Shown piece by piece: positions 9,800 through 22,034 of a stretch of DNA of 64,000 bases. Within the stretch, counting starts at the first letter, position 1. Each line of letters starts with the position of its first letter. Below the pieces are notes generated by a model that worked only from the letters and a program-made list of their open reading frames with translations, ran no database searches and had not been told where the DNA came from. The translations under genes and the position numbers were made by a program. Source of the DNA: Salvia splendens (taxonomy: Eukaryota; Streptophyta; Magnoliopsida; Lamiales; Lamiaceae); assembly GCF_004379255.2 (NCBI RefSeq), contig NC_056034.1, positions 35,901,262-35,965,261 of the forward strand. Direction: 5' to 3'.

Positions 9800-10639
9800 A
9801 AAGAAGACATGCAAATAGTCCAAGAATCTGGATGAGATGATTTCTTGTAAGAAGTAGAAACATTTTTTCGGTCAAATGAAATCAATGCTCCTCAAAATAT
9901 TATTTCATATTCAAAATGACAACCAAACACATCAACAACACGGTACTATACCATTTTATAAACTATATCATTTTATAAACGAAGTATATGATTTTTATAC
10001 AACAAATATATAATTTCTATCCCTCCAAATAATATCATTTCTAATCCCTCCAAATATCATCAATTTACGAACATTTATTGTTTGGACTTGAGACTTTTAA
10101 TTTGTGGAAAAATTAGACCAAGAAATTGACCAATTTAACCACTTAAATAGTACAACGAAAAAACATATAAAAGCCTACTTTTATTGTAAGAGATGTTCAT
10201 AGTGAAAAGGGAGAGAGAAAACGTGCGACAAAGAAAGAAGAGAAATAAGTGTGCTCTTCACGTTTTTTGCACATGGCAGTCTTGGTTTTCTTTATGGTCA
10301 GAGGTCCAAACGTTGTCTCACTCATCCTGAAATTTACTATAGGTAACATAACAGACTTATCAAGCTTCATTCTGACAGATGAGATTAATTTTGAATGGTT
10401 ATATCTTCGGTTATTACTCTTTTAATGTGGTTGTTGAGTCTTGACATGCATATTTCATCTATTTTGGAGTTGAATTAATTATATAGTGTGTTTGTTGCGT
10501 TGTTAAGAACTAGATATCATTGGTAGACTTTTTGTAGGCAGGTTTGTCTCGGGAAATTATATCTTCATGTTGAAGAGGGTGTTACTATTTTTTGTTATCG
10601 CTTGTCGTTATTATCTCCTTGATTCATGTTAGGAGGGAG
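9800..10639. other. AT-rich intergenic stretch, nothing recognised
   Basis: No open frame above ~60 codons, no terminal repeats and no RNA gene were recognised here. Base composition is AT-rich, as in the intergenic DNA elsewhere in the window. Confidence 0.5.
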
Positions 10640-12769
10640 TGGCCAAACTCAAGTTTTGCTCGTCCTCGAGCAAGATAAGCAATCAAGCACAAAGGTTTTC
10701 AAATCTTGACGAGACTCATGAAATCCCCAAATTCATATCATAAAAACTCTCACAAGTCAAGAGATTACCTAAGTTAACTCCACTTTCTCCTTTGAACATG
10801 ACTTAGAAAGAAAGTATGAACACAAACCAGCTCCCTAAGATCAGGTTATCCAACAAGCAACCCAAGTCCAAGCAATTACTCTAGTGTCTCAAACCATCGT
10901 TGCTAAATCGTCAAAAGAAGTTCATTCGGCTATTCTCTATTTTAAATCTATTTGGTCTTTTCACAAAACTCCAAGTAGAACTCATCAACAAAATGTGAAT
11001 ACCTTTGCACAAATCAAGAGGTCTTTATTTGTGGTTGTAATGGGGCTTTTGGTTAAGGTGGGATATCAAATTTAGTTAGTAGCTCATTCCACCAAAATCA
11101 AGAATACTAGCACATCCCATAGGACAACATCTCCCAAAGCTCCATAATAATTATGCACGAAATTTCCACAGCTTACCACCCCCAAACTTAAGATTTTTCA
11201 ACATAACAAATCACGCTACTACTTTTTTTCTTTCTTTCGAGCACTAATTTGATTTTTTTTTTTTGCCTTGACTTTTTCTCTATGAACAGGCTGCCTCTTT
11301 TTTCTTTCTTTTTCTCTTTGGAAACTTTGCACTTTATTTCTCAAGCATAAATTGAACATTACATAACAAGCATTTAAACTTATGACCTTTTTTCTTGCCA
11401 CCAACAGCAACTACCAAAAGATGTGCTAGCACCTCAATTTTAGTAACAAGGACTGAAAAGAAGGGCTAACAAAAGGATATATCATGTAGGCTAGTATAGT
11501 GACTTCAAAATTTTAACAAAGAAATTGGCTATAAGGCTCAAACTGGCTCGCTAGGGGTTCATGTAGGGTCAGGCATGTGATATTTTGGCAATGAGGCTTT
11601 TAGTCCTAATGCCTATATCATTTTTGTGCATTGACATCAACAAAATATATTCAAGTCCTACTCAAATTATGCAAATTAACCATATAGATTTTTTTAAACT
11701 CATTTTTCAAAACCGAAATAGTTCTCTCTCCTTAGCTCAAGAAATCGGATACCAAAGAACACTACTCTTTCCTAAATTAACAAGTAAGACTCCTTGTTCT
11801 CCAGAAGCAAGTAAGTGACAACTAAGTTCATAGCACAAGTTCACAGGAAAAGCTAAGTCCACTTAGTGACTCCTAACAAGTATGAGCAAGTAACAATCCA
11901 TAGAAAATGATTCTAACATGCACACAAAGCAGAATTTCAACCCTCTCCCCCAAACTTAAATTCTACATTGTCCCCAAGGTAGAAGACAAATTAAGGTAGG
12001 TATAAAGATACTCCCCTGTCATTGTGGAGCTCATGGGTGGGTGGGTTGGGCGACTCTTTTTTTCCAACAGTAGAGATACGACCTCCATCTTCACTCCTAC
12101 ACAAAAACAAAAAAAATAAAAAATAAAAAATGCTCAATTCAAAATAAATATTGAGGGAAAGAATTGAGCAAACAAAATCCCCAACATATGAAAGCAAAAA
12201 CAAAAGAACAATAAAAGACTTGGGTTGCCTCCCAATCAGCGCCCTTTTTTATAGTCGTTGGCTCGACCTTCTTCATCCTCGGCCTACACGTTTGGACTCT
12301 CTAGTGTGACCACCTCTCTTGCTTCCTTACCACTTTTTGCTTCCTTACCACTTTCACCACCAACATAGGCCTTCTCAACATTGATAGTCAGTCGCTCACC
12401 ATTAATTCTGAATGTAACAGAGTTATCCTTTGCTCCAAGCAATACATCTCCCGTTGCTAGAAATGGTCTACCAAACCAAATTGGCACTTCTCTATCTTCT
12501 GGCATGTCGAGCACAATAAAATCAACGGGAATGATGAACTTATCGATTTTAACCAAGACATCCTCAACCATTCCAGTGGGCTTCACTATAGAGTGATCAG
12601 CCAATTGTAGAGCGATGTCAATAGGCTCCATTCTTTCCTCCAAACCAATGACACGAGCAGTTTTCAATGCCATCAGTGAGATTCCTGAACCTTGGTCCAA
12701 TAAACACTTTGTGAAAATCGTGTTACCAATTTCACATGGTATGATGCAGCCTCCTGGATCTCTTCTCTT
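10640..12769 (-). mobile_element. Degenerate minus-strand Ty3/gypsy fragment
   Basis: Read on the minus strand, this carries an aspartic-protease frame at its right end (12284-12769). Further in, it has stretches such as CCCCCAAACTTAA and GTTGCCTCCCAATCAGCGCC that recur in plant gypsy internal regions. At 10650-10680 it has a region rich in CTCGTCCTCGAGCAAG. No LTRs were found. It ends abruptly at the primer-site remnant of element C at 12770, so one of the two was truncated by the other or by deletion. Confidence 0.5.
12284..12769 (-). pseudogene. Retroviral-type aspartic protease fragment, minus strand
   Basis: The frame reads from RRDPGGCIIPCEIGNTIF through a protease core to a Glu/Lys-rich C-terminus. 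The catalytic Asp-containing motif, normally DxGAS, appears as DQGSGIS. The flap-like region and the WFGRPFLATG segment near the C-terminus (the ILGRPFL family signature) are visible. There is no reverse transcriptase downstream on this strand, so it is an isolated fragment. The Gly in place of Ser/Thr in the motif suggests inactivity. Confidence 0.65.
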
Positions 12770-12864
12770 CGTTGCCGGGGATGGATGGCGTAATTTACGA
12801 GTGTGTTTAGAAGATTTTGGCGTACATATTTTTGATTTTTTTTCCTTTTCTTTATTTTTAGTTT

Positions 12865-15199
12865 ATGAGCAGGGGCTCACGGTTTGGACACTGGGGTAAC
12901 TCATCTGGGTGGAGGAACGATCGGTTTACTTGGCAGGTCAGAGAGACAGCATATACGGTCATCACCAGATCGGGATTATCTACGGGAGATCCATTTCCGT
13001 TTTGTTCAGAAAGTGACGAGGATTGGAGTTCGTCAGGAAGGGAAGATCCCACGTCGTCTTCAGAAACAGAAACAGAGGAGGCGAGGATCAGAGACATGGC
13101 ACACGTAGCCGATCCAGATCCGGAGATCGGTTCGCTCACTGCCCATCTAGATGGTGAGCCAGCCCAGGCTATAGTTATGAATCCGCGTCAGAGGGCCATC
13201 GATATTAAAACAAATGTGCTAGGCATTCTACCGACGTTCTCCAGGCGTTGGAACGAGTGTCCATATGAGTTTTTAAATGAGTTTAGCAAGCTGTGCAGTA
13301 TTCAGAAAAGGCTCAACGACACAATAGAAGAGGATTACCGCATACGTGCAATTCCGTTAGCCTTGAAGGGAGAGGCCAATACATGGCTGCTGAGACTGCC
13401 TCAGGATTCCATCCGTACGTGGAGAGATTTCAAGCTGGAGTTCCTGGATTACTTTTTCCCTTCGAACGAGACAAACGCTCTCAATAAGGAAATCGTGGAG
13501 TGTAAGCAGGAGTACGACGAGTCTCTAGGTCGATATTGGTCGCGGTTTAAAGGATTGCTAGATGCTTGCCGGAATCATAGGATGATTGAGATATCTGTTC
13601 TATGAAGGAGCAAACCCCGAGTCAAAGGATCTGATGAATTCCTCGAGCGGAGAAAATTTTACAAAGAAGAAGGGAAGCGAAACAAGAGAAATTTTGGGAA
13701 AGTTAATAGAGGCTAAGAAGGCGTACGACAACCGAAGGAATATTATGAGGAGAGGGTCAGCGGACTTGCTGAGAGAGCAAGATGACGAAAGAGTCGAGGC
13801 GAGGATAGATAGGCTCGAGAAAGCACTTTTGAATGCAATCGAGAAGACCATTCCGCCAGCCTCACAAGAGAAAGAGAAATCTCTTGGCCCAGGAGATATT
13901 CCATCCCAGCAATACTACGACCCACAAGATGGAGATTACCAGGCCCAGGTGAATGCGATGGGGAGTTGGAACCCCGGGAAACATAGGGATGCACCATGGA
14001 GAAACCATCCAAATTTTAGATGGTCTGATAGCGATCCGGCCCAACCACCTCCACAACAGAACGCCCAGTTTACACATCAACCAGAGAGGCGGACTAACTG
14101 GTCTGGAAGAAATCAGGAGGGACAGAACAACTGAAACAACCGGAACCAGGGAGATCATTCTAATTGTGGAAACATGAATCAGAATCACCAGGGGAACCCT
14201 TATGTACCGCCGCACCAAAGAAACTATCCCGGAAATTATCAGAATCCCCAAACCAATTACCAGGGGAACCAGGGGCCAAGAAATCATTACAACAATAGTT
14301 CTGGAGGTCAGGGAAACTTTCGCCAGAACCAAGGAAGTGGATCAAATCTGGGTTCAGGATCAAGTGCGGGCCAATCAAATTCTAAGCCCCCAAGGAATCT
14401 AGATGATATGGTGAATGATCTAGTCAGTTCTCAGCAACATATGCAAAACAACTTGCAGTCCAACAATGACGTGGTGCATAAGCTTCAGGACGCTCAGTTG
14501 GAGCAGAAGGCAGCGATTGACATGCTGGCCAAGCATTTGTCCCAGATTGCAACTTCCTTGAGCGAGATACGAGGAAACGAAGGAAAGATTCATGCCTCAG
14601 TAAGGCCACCGGATAGGGCTAATATCCGTCAAATCACTTTAAGATCTGAGCGAGGTTACGAAGGTCCAGGGTTGAGGAAGATTGAAGAAACACCTCCCGT
14701 GGAAGGCAAGGAAGGGAGAGACTCAGTTCCTGAATCTAAAAATTCGAAGGTAGGGAGTTCCGTGAGAGGAGATGACCTTCGGGAAGTTGATCTGGGGATA
14801 TCGCTACCAAAAATAGCTGAACCATTTTTCCTAGACCCAGAGCCGGAAGTGGAAAATGAAGTAGTGAGGAAGGAATCGGGCAAACTTTTAGATGGAGGTT
14901 CTACAAGTACAGAGAAACAATTGAAACCGTTCCCGCACCGAGGAGAGTCTAAGAAAAAGAAGGATGAACCGGTCGATTTTATGGATATCTTTGGAAAATT
15001 GGAGATAAACCTACCATTCTTACAGGCTTTGAAATTACCGGTATTCAGCAAGTTCATCAAAGAGTTTATAGCTGGAAAGACAAGGCCCAATGGGAAGATT
15101 TTGATTGGGGAAAATGTGTGCGCGGTGATTCAGAAACGGAGGATGCCTTCGAAATGCGCTGACCCAGGTATGTTCACCTTACCCCATTTCCATCGGTGA
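12865..15199 (+). pseudogene. gag: Gag region of element C (Athila-type), broken
   Basis: The gag domain in 12865-13605 includes YEFLNEFSKLCSIQKRL and LKGEANTWLLRLPQDSIRTW. A frameshift near 13590 moves the reading to 13586-14134, and an in-frame TGA at 14132 interrupts a Gln/Asn-rich segment that continues at 14174-15199. The last part has a coiled-coil-like stretch and a Lys/Glu-rich linker to protease. At ~15180 another frameshift separates it from protease. It cannot yield a full Gag protein. Confidence 0.8.
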
Positions 15200-15623
15200 T
15201 GTCAGAATTGAGCATGCTATGTGTGATTTAGGGGCATCAATAAATGTTTTACCGCTTTCCATATACAAAAAGTTGGTAGGAGTAGGGATGGTAGATACAA
15301 AAGTGGTAATCCAATTGGCGGATAGGTCGTGCATTTGTCCTGAGAGAGTTTTAGAAAATGTTATCGTCAAGGTGCATGATTTTCTGTATCTTGCCGATTT
15401 CCATGTTATCAAAATGAGTGACAATGAATCTGCTGAGTCTAGCGGCGTACTTTTAGGAAGACCTTTCCTGCGAACCGCTAAGACCATTATCGATGTTTTT
15501 GATGGGACCATATGCCTGGATTATAATGGGGAAAAACATACATTTAGCGTAGATGAGGCAATGAAGAAACCATTAGATGTTGAGAATTTGCATGCTATCG
15601 ATGTTATTAACCTCCTGGTCTAG
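15200..15623 (+). pseudogene. Aspartic protease region of element C
   Basis: The frame has CDLGASINVLPLSIYKKL, the DLGASI form of the catalytic motif common in Athila elements, and later GVLLGRPFLRTAKTIID, the C-terminal LLGRPFL signature. It is out of frame with the preceding gag and ends at TAG 15621-15623, in the same frame as the reverse transcriptase that follows. Confidence 0.8.
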
Positions 15624-15641
15624 GAATATCTTGAGACCGAA

Positions 15642-16990
15642 TTGATGCAGGAGCAGATTGACAATTCAGAGTTGAGTCACTCTATCGACAAAGAGACAGC
15701 TGGATGGTGTGAGGCAGTGCACACAAGGGAATTATCGGATGAAGAGCTAGCCGAAGCTATTTCGGAATTCTGTGCGAATCTAGAGTCAGCCAGGTCAAGG
15801 GGATTAGTCCATGTGGCTAGTATGGAAAATTCTTCCAGGTCTGGAAAGGGAATGACAACTGATGTGAAAGAGAAAAATCCCTTGCCCCAGGAAGCAAGTA
15901 CCCCCAAGAAGGAATTGAAAACGCTTCCACCAGGCCTCAAGTATGCCTATCTGGAAGAAAATGAGACTTTCCCGGTCATCGTCAACAGCAACTTGACCGA
16001 GGAACATGAGAGAGATCTACTGGAGGTAATCAGAAGGAACAAGAAGGCAATAGGATGGACTCTCTCAGACCTAGTAGGGATCAGTCCGGATCTTTGCATG
16101 CATCACATTAGGTTGGAAGAAGGAGCTAAGGCCTATAGAGATCCTCAACGTAAGCTAAATCCAAACATGAGGGAGGAAGTTCTGAAGGAAGTTTTAAAGC
16201 TGCTTTCCCTAGGCATCATTTACTTTATACCAGACAGTGAATGGGTTAGTCCGGTTCACATGGTGCCTAAAAAGTCCGGAATTCAGGTAGTTAAAAATGA
16301 TAAGAATGAATTGGTGTCCACTCGACTTGTCACTGGGTGGAGGATGTGCATCGATTACAGGAAACTAAATGAAGCAACCAGGAAAGATCATTTCCCATTA
16401 CCCTTCATTGATCAGATGCTAGAAAGGCTGGCTGGAAAACAATATTTTTGTTTCCTTGACGGATACAGTGGGTACTTCCAGATCTATGTAGATCCCGAAG
16501 ACCAAGAGAAGAATACGTTCACATGCCCCTTTGGCACGTATGCTTACAGAAGAATGCTGTTAGGACTGTGCAATGCGCCAGGTACTTTTCAACGCTGCAT
16601 GATGAGTATCTTCTCAGATCTACTAGAGGATTGTATCGAGATTTTCATGGATGACTTCACCGTATGTGGGAACTCTTTCGATTCTTGTTTAGCTAGCCTG
16701 AACGTAGTGTTGAGAAGATGCCAGGAGATGAATTTGGTCCTTAACTTTGAAAAATGTCACTTCATGGTACCCGAGGGAATCGTCCTAGGGCATGTAGTCT
16801 CGGAGAAGGGGATACAGGTGGACCAAGCAAAGGTCGATGTGATTTCAAAATTATCTTACCCTACGAATCAGAAGGAAGTCAGGGATTCCAAGGCCATGCA
16901 GGTTTTTATAGGAGATTCATAAAGGACTTCGCGAAGATGGCAACTACGAATCATAAGGAAGTCAAGAAGTCAGATGTACGTCATTGTTAG
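15642..16990 (+). pseudogene. Reverse transcriptase region of element C
   Basis: The frame 15642-16922 holds WRMCIDYRKLNEATRKDHFP, the LGLCNAPGTFQRCMMSIF segment and the catalytic box FMDDF, the Phe-containing form seen in Athila. After codon ~415 a frameshift at ~16875 moves the thumb/connection region (GFYRRFIKDFAKMAT) into 16754-16990, where similarity ends. RNase H and integrase are absent. Confidence 0.85.
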
Positions 16991-17748
16991 TTAAATCCTT
17001 AGTTTGTTATCTGCAGCTTTATTTCCGTACTCGTAGTTTCTAGAAGATGGTCCCCACTGCACGTTGCTTTCTGTTTAGCTAAATTAGGTAGTCGTTTACT
17101 AGGTCAAGGAAGTTCGTTTGAGTTATTGCTGTTTAAATGATCATCCGTGTCCGCATGATGTTTTCAATTTCCTAGGTCTAGTGTTAGATTTTATCCCTAA
17201 GTCTAGTAATAGTTGCCTCAACCCAAATTTGCGTGGCAGCAGTCATTCACCTTTCCAGAGTCATTTGAATGCATTCTTACGCGTCCATCTTCGAGGGATC
17301 GATCCCTACTTCCCTGTACTAATTCATAGTATAGCGGGTTGATGGTTTTTGAACCGGAATTAGTGTGTCCGACGACCGAGACTTCCAGAATCCTCTGAGT
17401 TCCTAGACCTTGTGATCTAGCGGATTCTCTGGATCTGAAAGCTGGTCAGCACAAAAGCACACACTGTTTCCTTAGGCAAGTTTCACATCTCGAGATACAA
17501 TAGCCACATTTAAAAAAAATATTAACTGGAGATCTAATCGTTCAAATTCGATTTACTTCTGCTAAAGTTGACGAGTCTTCTGCCTCTGGTTGAAATTTCA
17601 AGACGATCGGACAATGTTTGGATCTACGGTCATTTTATTCTATAGACTTTGAGTAACCAACTTTGCAAAATATGGATATTATAAAGAGTGGCCCTGCTAT
17701 AAAAATACACATACAAATTTTTGACCAACATACAAGTGATATATATAC
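16991..17748. other. Unassigned sequence after element C
   Basis: No frame or domain continues from element C. Part of this may be a decayed 3' untranslated or LTR segment (for example the GGGATCGATCCCTACTTCCC palindrome-like stretch near 17295), but no matching 5' LTR exists in the window. It merges into AT-rich DNA before the MITE at 17751. Confidence 0.4.
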
Positions 17749-17750
17749 TA

Positions 17751-19463
17751 CTCCTTCCTTCCCTGAAAATTTGTCACTTATTTCCATATCCGTCCGTCCT
17801 TAAAAATTTGTTACTGACTCAACATTATTTTACCCAAATAATACCCGCAAGTGTACGGGGTTATCGTAGTAAATAGCAAGCAAGAGTATATCGTATCCCA
17901 CAGAGACAATTAAGTGTCAACTTAAGTACCACGAACTAATTTCAACTACTATCCAGACGATAAGAAATTTTGGTTTTAAAACTAACAACTACTGAAAACA
18001 TGTAAATGCAGAGATTAAAATAGAACACTTAAATAAGAAAGCAATTAAGCAAGTTGTGTAAGATGATGGAGAAATATGCAGAATTCAAGGATCCGATGCA
18101 CAACTCATAGCTTAACCTAATTAAAACGATTTACCATTTAAAGTCTCCAGAATTGTTGAATCAATCACAATTTTAGATTAAACCCCCTCCCGAGGTGAGA
18201 AATCCGTAGATTAGGTGTAATAATTGAAGTCCCCTTCTAATTCTTAGACCTAACTCCTAACAGTTTAATTAGATTAACGATCCCACTTAGAATCTCAACT
18301 CTCCCGAGTTTTATTCAATAAAGATGTGAATTATTCCTCTTTTAAGATTAATTATTTCATCTCCCGATTACTCTAAGAAACTCTACAATCCCAATTGGTG
18401 ATCAAGCAATTGATAGGAAAAAGCATAAGAATAATTCAAACAATTGCAAGAGCAAGATAAAACGAAATTAATTGGATTAAAACTATAAATCAATGCATAT
18501 TCACCAAGAATTCTACATGAAAGGTTTAGTTACTCATGTTCAAAGTAGAAAACAAACAAAAACTAAGGGAAACAACAGAATTCATGATACGGATTACAAC
18601 TGGCGGAGGAATTGAGGCTTGAACCTCCAATCTTCTTCCAAGAGTGCTTCCTAGAGAGAGAGTGTGTGTTTTTGCGGCTGGGAGAGAATGCATTGAACCC
18701 TAGGCTTTTTCTCCTTTTTAATCCCCATCAAAAATCGCGTTTTTTGGCATAAAAATACGCCAAAACAGCGTACCCGGCCGGATGGAATTATAAAGGGTAA
18801 AAATCACCCGGCAGGGTGATGATTTCGACCAGTTTCTGACCTTCCAGTGCTCAATTTGCGACACCCGGCCGGGTGGAATTACAAAGGGTAAAAATCCACC
18901 GGCCGCGTGAGATTTTCTAGACAGCGCGGTGCTTGTAAAACGACCATAACTTCTTCTACAGAGCTCCGATTGAGGTGTTTAAGATACCCACGTGAAGCTC
19001 TTTCGAAGAAGAAGAAGAAGAAGAAGAAGAAGAAGAAGAGAATGATATGCATTGGGGGTTGATTGGAATTCAAAATCTCCAGTAAAATTGTCTCAAACCA
19101 AGGCTGCTGCACATTCACCTATTTTGCACCTTTTTCTACACATTCTTAACAAAATGGTCAACATACCAACATAATAGAGAAGTAGATATAAACACGCCTA
19201 ATAATAGAAGATGTATGATCAAATTCATCTAAAACCAACCTCTAAAACCATGTAAAATTCAAGTATGACAGTCACCTTTCACTTTTAAAATTTTTGGTAG
19301 TGGGCCTCATATTCCACTAACTCATTATCACTCACATTCTATTATAAAACTAATATATATAAGTAGGACTCACATTCCACTAACTTTTTCAACTCACTTT
19401 CTATTATATTTCTTAAAACCCGTGCCGGATCAAATGGTGACTAATTATGGGGGACGGAGGGAG
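17751..19463. mobile_element. Stowaway-like MITE split by a larger insertion
   Basis: The left end CTCCTTCCTTCCC and right end GGGACGGAGGGAG are the inverted ends of the plant Stowaway/Tc1-mariner MITE family, flanked by TA. The right half (about 19290-19463) is a typical member, with GGCCTCATATTCCACTAACT and GTGCCGGATCAAATGG. Between about 17830 and 19260 it holds an unrelated repeat of ~1.4 kb. Confidence 0.65.
17838..19250. repeat. Unclassified dispersed repeat inside a MITE
   Basis: It begins with ACCCGCAAGTGTACGGGGT and soon has TATCCCACAGAGACAA. A repeat with the same layout (ACCTGCAAGTATACAGTGT, then ACACAGGGAAAACAGACAC) occurs at 33192-35270, so the two are probably diverged members of one family. 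It contains a (GAA)n run at 19006-19040 and a duplicated CCGGCCGGGTGGAATTA-like motif near 18775 and 18865. No coding frame was found. The type (retrotransposon-derived or other) is unresolved. Confidence 0.4.
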
Positions 19464-19499
19464 TAGAATTTATTGAAGTCTTATTTCAATAACAACTTA

Positions 19500-20506
19500 C
19501 TAAACATTGTTGTGCTTGAGGATAGCAACAATCATAATAGTTTTATCTTTAGAAGGGTCTGCGTAGACCGGTGAAGCATAGAATTTCTTCTTCAAAAGGT
19601 CGAACGTTTCATCGATGGTTTCAGCTCCAAACTTATGTGCAAGCATATTTTGATGAACGGCCCTAAGACACGCCACGTGTCCATCAACATTGAGGAATGT
19701 CCCACTCTTCAAAATCTCCATTCTTTCTATGCTGAAACTATTGCTCTTTTGCAGTATGGCCCTCAGCTCCTCCGCGGTAGGAAAGTAATATGGAAGGTTG
19801 AATATCCCTGACGTTGCCGCACTCAATCTTCCCTACAAAAGTCAATATAGTCATCAATCTCGTTGAGGCTCCATTCGACATCACAGAATTAGGCATGCGG
19901 AATTGGGATTGGAGCCTTCAATTCCTCTAACACGCATTGCGCACACACTACACACTATATAATGTATGCATAATTTCATACCAATTAGTATATCATTTTT
20001 ACCGAACAACGGATTTCAAATTGAATTATAATTCAAATGCATAAAATTCAAATCCATAAAATTCTAACTCCAATAATTTTGTGTACCAGACGGACCTTGA
20101 AAGTACTATTTCTTATGATTAAATGTGATTCTTATTAAAAAGACCAATGATACCATTTTTGCCATGTCGACTAGGGAAGATCTGAGAAGTTCAACGCGCG
20201 ACACAACGGTAGACTCCTTTTGTGGGTCCCAAAAGTCAGGCACTCCAGGAATTAGAAGAGCCATAATCCCACCTTCCGCCATTTCAACAGCCCTACACTT
20301 CAAGAATGACTCCATATCCCTCTCAAACTGGCCTAAATAAGCATCATAAACCTCCTCCCCTCTCTCTCTTCCGCTCCAAGCCGGAGACTTGAGGCCCTGC
20401 GCTGCCTTGGGTACCTCCGTCAGCCACTGGAGCGCCCAAGAAGAGTATGCAAAGTGGACGGACGATGGAGGGAGAAGGCGGCCGTGGAAGTCTCCTGGTA
20501 CTGCGG
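19500..20506 (-). pseudogene. SABATH carboxyl methyltransferase, 3' portion (split by element B)
   Basis: SAM-dependent SABATH enzymes methylate carboxyl groups of small acids such as salicylate, jasmonate or terpenoid acids. This part holds the second half of exon 2 (20506 to ~20154) and exon 3 (19832-19500, ending TAG). Visible family features are VPGDFHGRLLPPSSVHFAYS and SSWALQWLTEVP after the insertion, GGIMALLIPGVPDFWDP, and in exon 3 FNLPYYFPTAEELRAIL and NVDGHVACLRAVHQNM. The intron (about 320 bp) has GTATCA and TTTGTAG ends. The reading frame is otherwise intact. With 27989-28456 the ancestral protein would be about 345 residues, close to the family norm of ~360. The substrate cannot be told. 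Confidence 0.85.
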
Positions 20507-21135
20507 TGATGGAGTACGTACTAAACAAGCCAGCACAAAGCCCAAGAAAGAGTATCAGTTCGGCATGACCAAAGAGTTCGGCCTCAGCCTACAGCTCAGT
20601 AAAAACCAACCAATCAAGCTCTGCCCTCAGGTCGGCATCAAGCTCTACTCTCAGATCGGCAAAAGCTGCTCGGCAATAGTTCAGCAGTTCGGTCTCAGCA
20701 TCGGCAAAAGCTGCTCGGCAATACCGGACTGGGAGACACGATCTATCTAGTGGTGGACCCATGCAGGCTCTCATGACCTCCACGACATCCACGACATAAT
20801 TACTGATGATGTATGCCACCGCCTAATTAGTGGCCATGCAGGATCTCATGACCTCCGTGACCTCCACGACTTAGGGTGGTGATGCAAGCCACGATCTCAG
20901 TTCTATATATAAACGGAACTTAGATCCCATAGAGGATACACCAACTCTAAGAGAGAGAATATCATATAGCAAGCTTGTATTTGTAAGCTGTAGAAAACAG
21001 ATCAAGCAATACAACTCTGCCCTCTTTTCTTCCCGTGGACGTAGATTTACCTCAGTAAATCGAACCACGTAAATCTCTGTGTTGTGATTTCTACTTTCCT
21101 GCATTTACTACCACCAGAAATTCGCGGATTCATCA
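20507..21135 (+). repeat. 5' LTR of element B
   Basis: A TG...CA repeat, the same as 27360-27988 as far as read. A TATA-like CTATATATAAACGG lies near 20912. The primer site TGGCGCCGTCTGTGGG follows at 21137. It is shared in overall sequence with the LTRs of element A but lacks A's 26-bp duplication. Confidence 0.95.
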
Positions 21136-21216
21136 CTGGCGCCGTCTGTGGGAAACAGAGAACCAAATCTGTGATAAAGCGAATTTTTGACCCTTTTTCC
21201 ACTACAAAAAAAAAAA

Positions 21217-22032
21217 ATGCATGCCAGACCGCACAACTCCCGTGCCTCCATCCGTGATGACCATGAGGAAACTAACCCAGCAGCCCATAGGCCTGGAAAG
21301 CAGCCTCGTGAGAAGTCTGTATCCAGTTCTCACGGTGAAGGAACAAGCCGCTCAAAAGGTCCACACACCGAGTCTTCCCAGCAGCCTGATTTGAATGAGG
21401 CTGTCAAGCTGTTCTTGGCTGAGAAGCAGGAGGAGTTCTTAACCTTCCTGCAGAAGAGCCAACAGCCGGAGAAGACAACGACGGATTCTCCCTCCTCGTC
21501 TAGGCATGAAAGTCACTACCGCAGTAGTGACGTGTCTTCCAGGAGAGAGAATCCTCAACCCCGACATGTTCCTGTTTCTCCTCGGCACCGGAATCACAGG
21601 AGAACTCCTTCTCCTCCGTACCGAAGAGATGTCGGGTTCGCCATGTACGGAGCGTTAAAGACTCCGTTCTCGGACGATATCATCCGAACTCCTTTGCCGC
21701 GGAACTACCGAACTCCGTCGATAACCTATGACGGACTCGTGGATCCTCATGACTTCTTGGGACGCTATCAGTATAATATGGCGAACCAGGGTCTCAATGA
21801 GGTCCACATGTGCAAGCTGTTCCCCGAGCTGCTCATCGGGAACGCCAGAAGGTGGTTCGACAGCCTTCCTCAAGGCAGCATTAGATCCTACCGAGATCTA
21901 ATGGATGCTTTCCACAGGAGGTTCTTTCAGAAAGCGGAAGCCCGAATTACTTCGGCTCAGCTGCTTTCTATACGTCAAGGTCGCGACGAAAAGATCAGCG
22001 ACTTCCTGACGAGATTCCACGACGGTCTTTAG
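21217..22032 (+). pseudogene. gag: Gag N-terminal region of element B, truncated by frameshift
   Basis: From the ATG after an A12 run the frame follows the gag of element A closely, with ARRWFDSLPQGSIRSY and LSIRQGRDEKISDFLTRFH. After FLTRFH, B lacks about 180 bp (some 60 codons of the capsid C-terminus present in A at about 1702-1884), and the join shifts the frame, ending at TAG 22030. The remaining gag continues in another frame from ~22035. Confidence 0.85.
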
Positions 22033-22034
22033 AC

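Larger units (their letters stand above)
12770..16990 (+). mobile_element. Element C: truncated Athila-type Ty3/gypsy retrotransposon
   Basis: The left end, CGTTGCCGGGGATGG at 12770-12784, is the inner part of an Athila-type primer site complementary to tRNA-Asp, so the 5' LTR and first primer-site bases are gone. Gag (12865-15199), protease (to 15623) and reverse transcriptase (to ~16950) follow in order, with at least three frameshifts and two in-frame stops. The element stops soon after the reverse transcriptase core, near 16990; RNase H, integrase and the 3' LTR were not found. It is much older than elements A and B. Confidence 0.8.
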
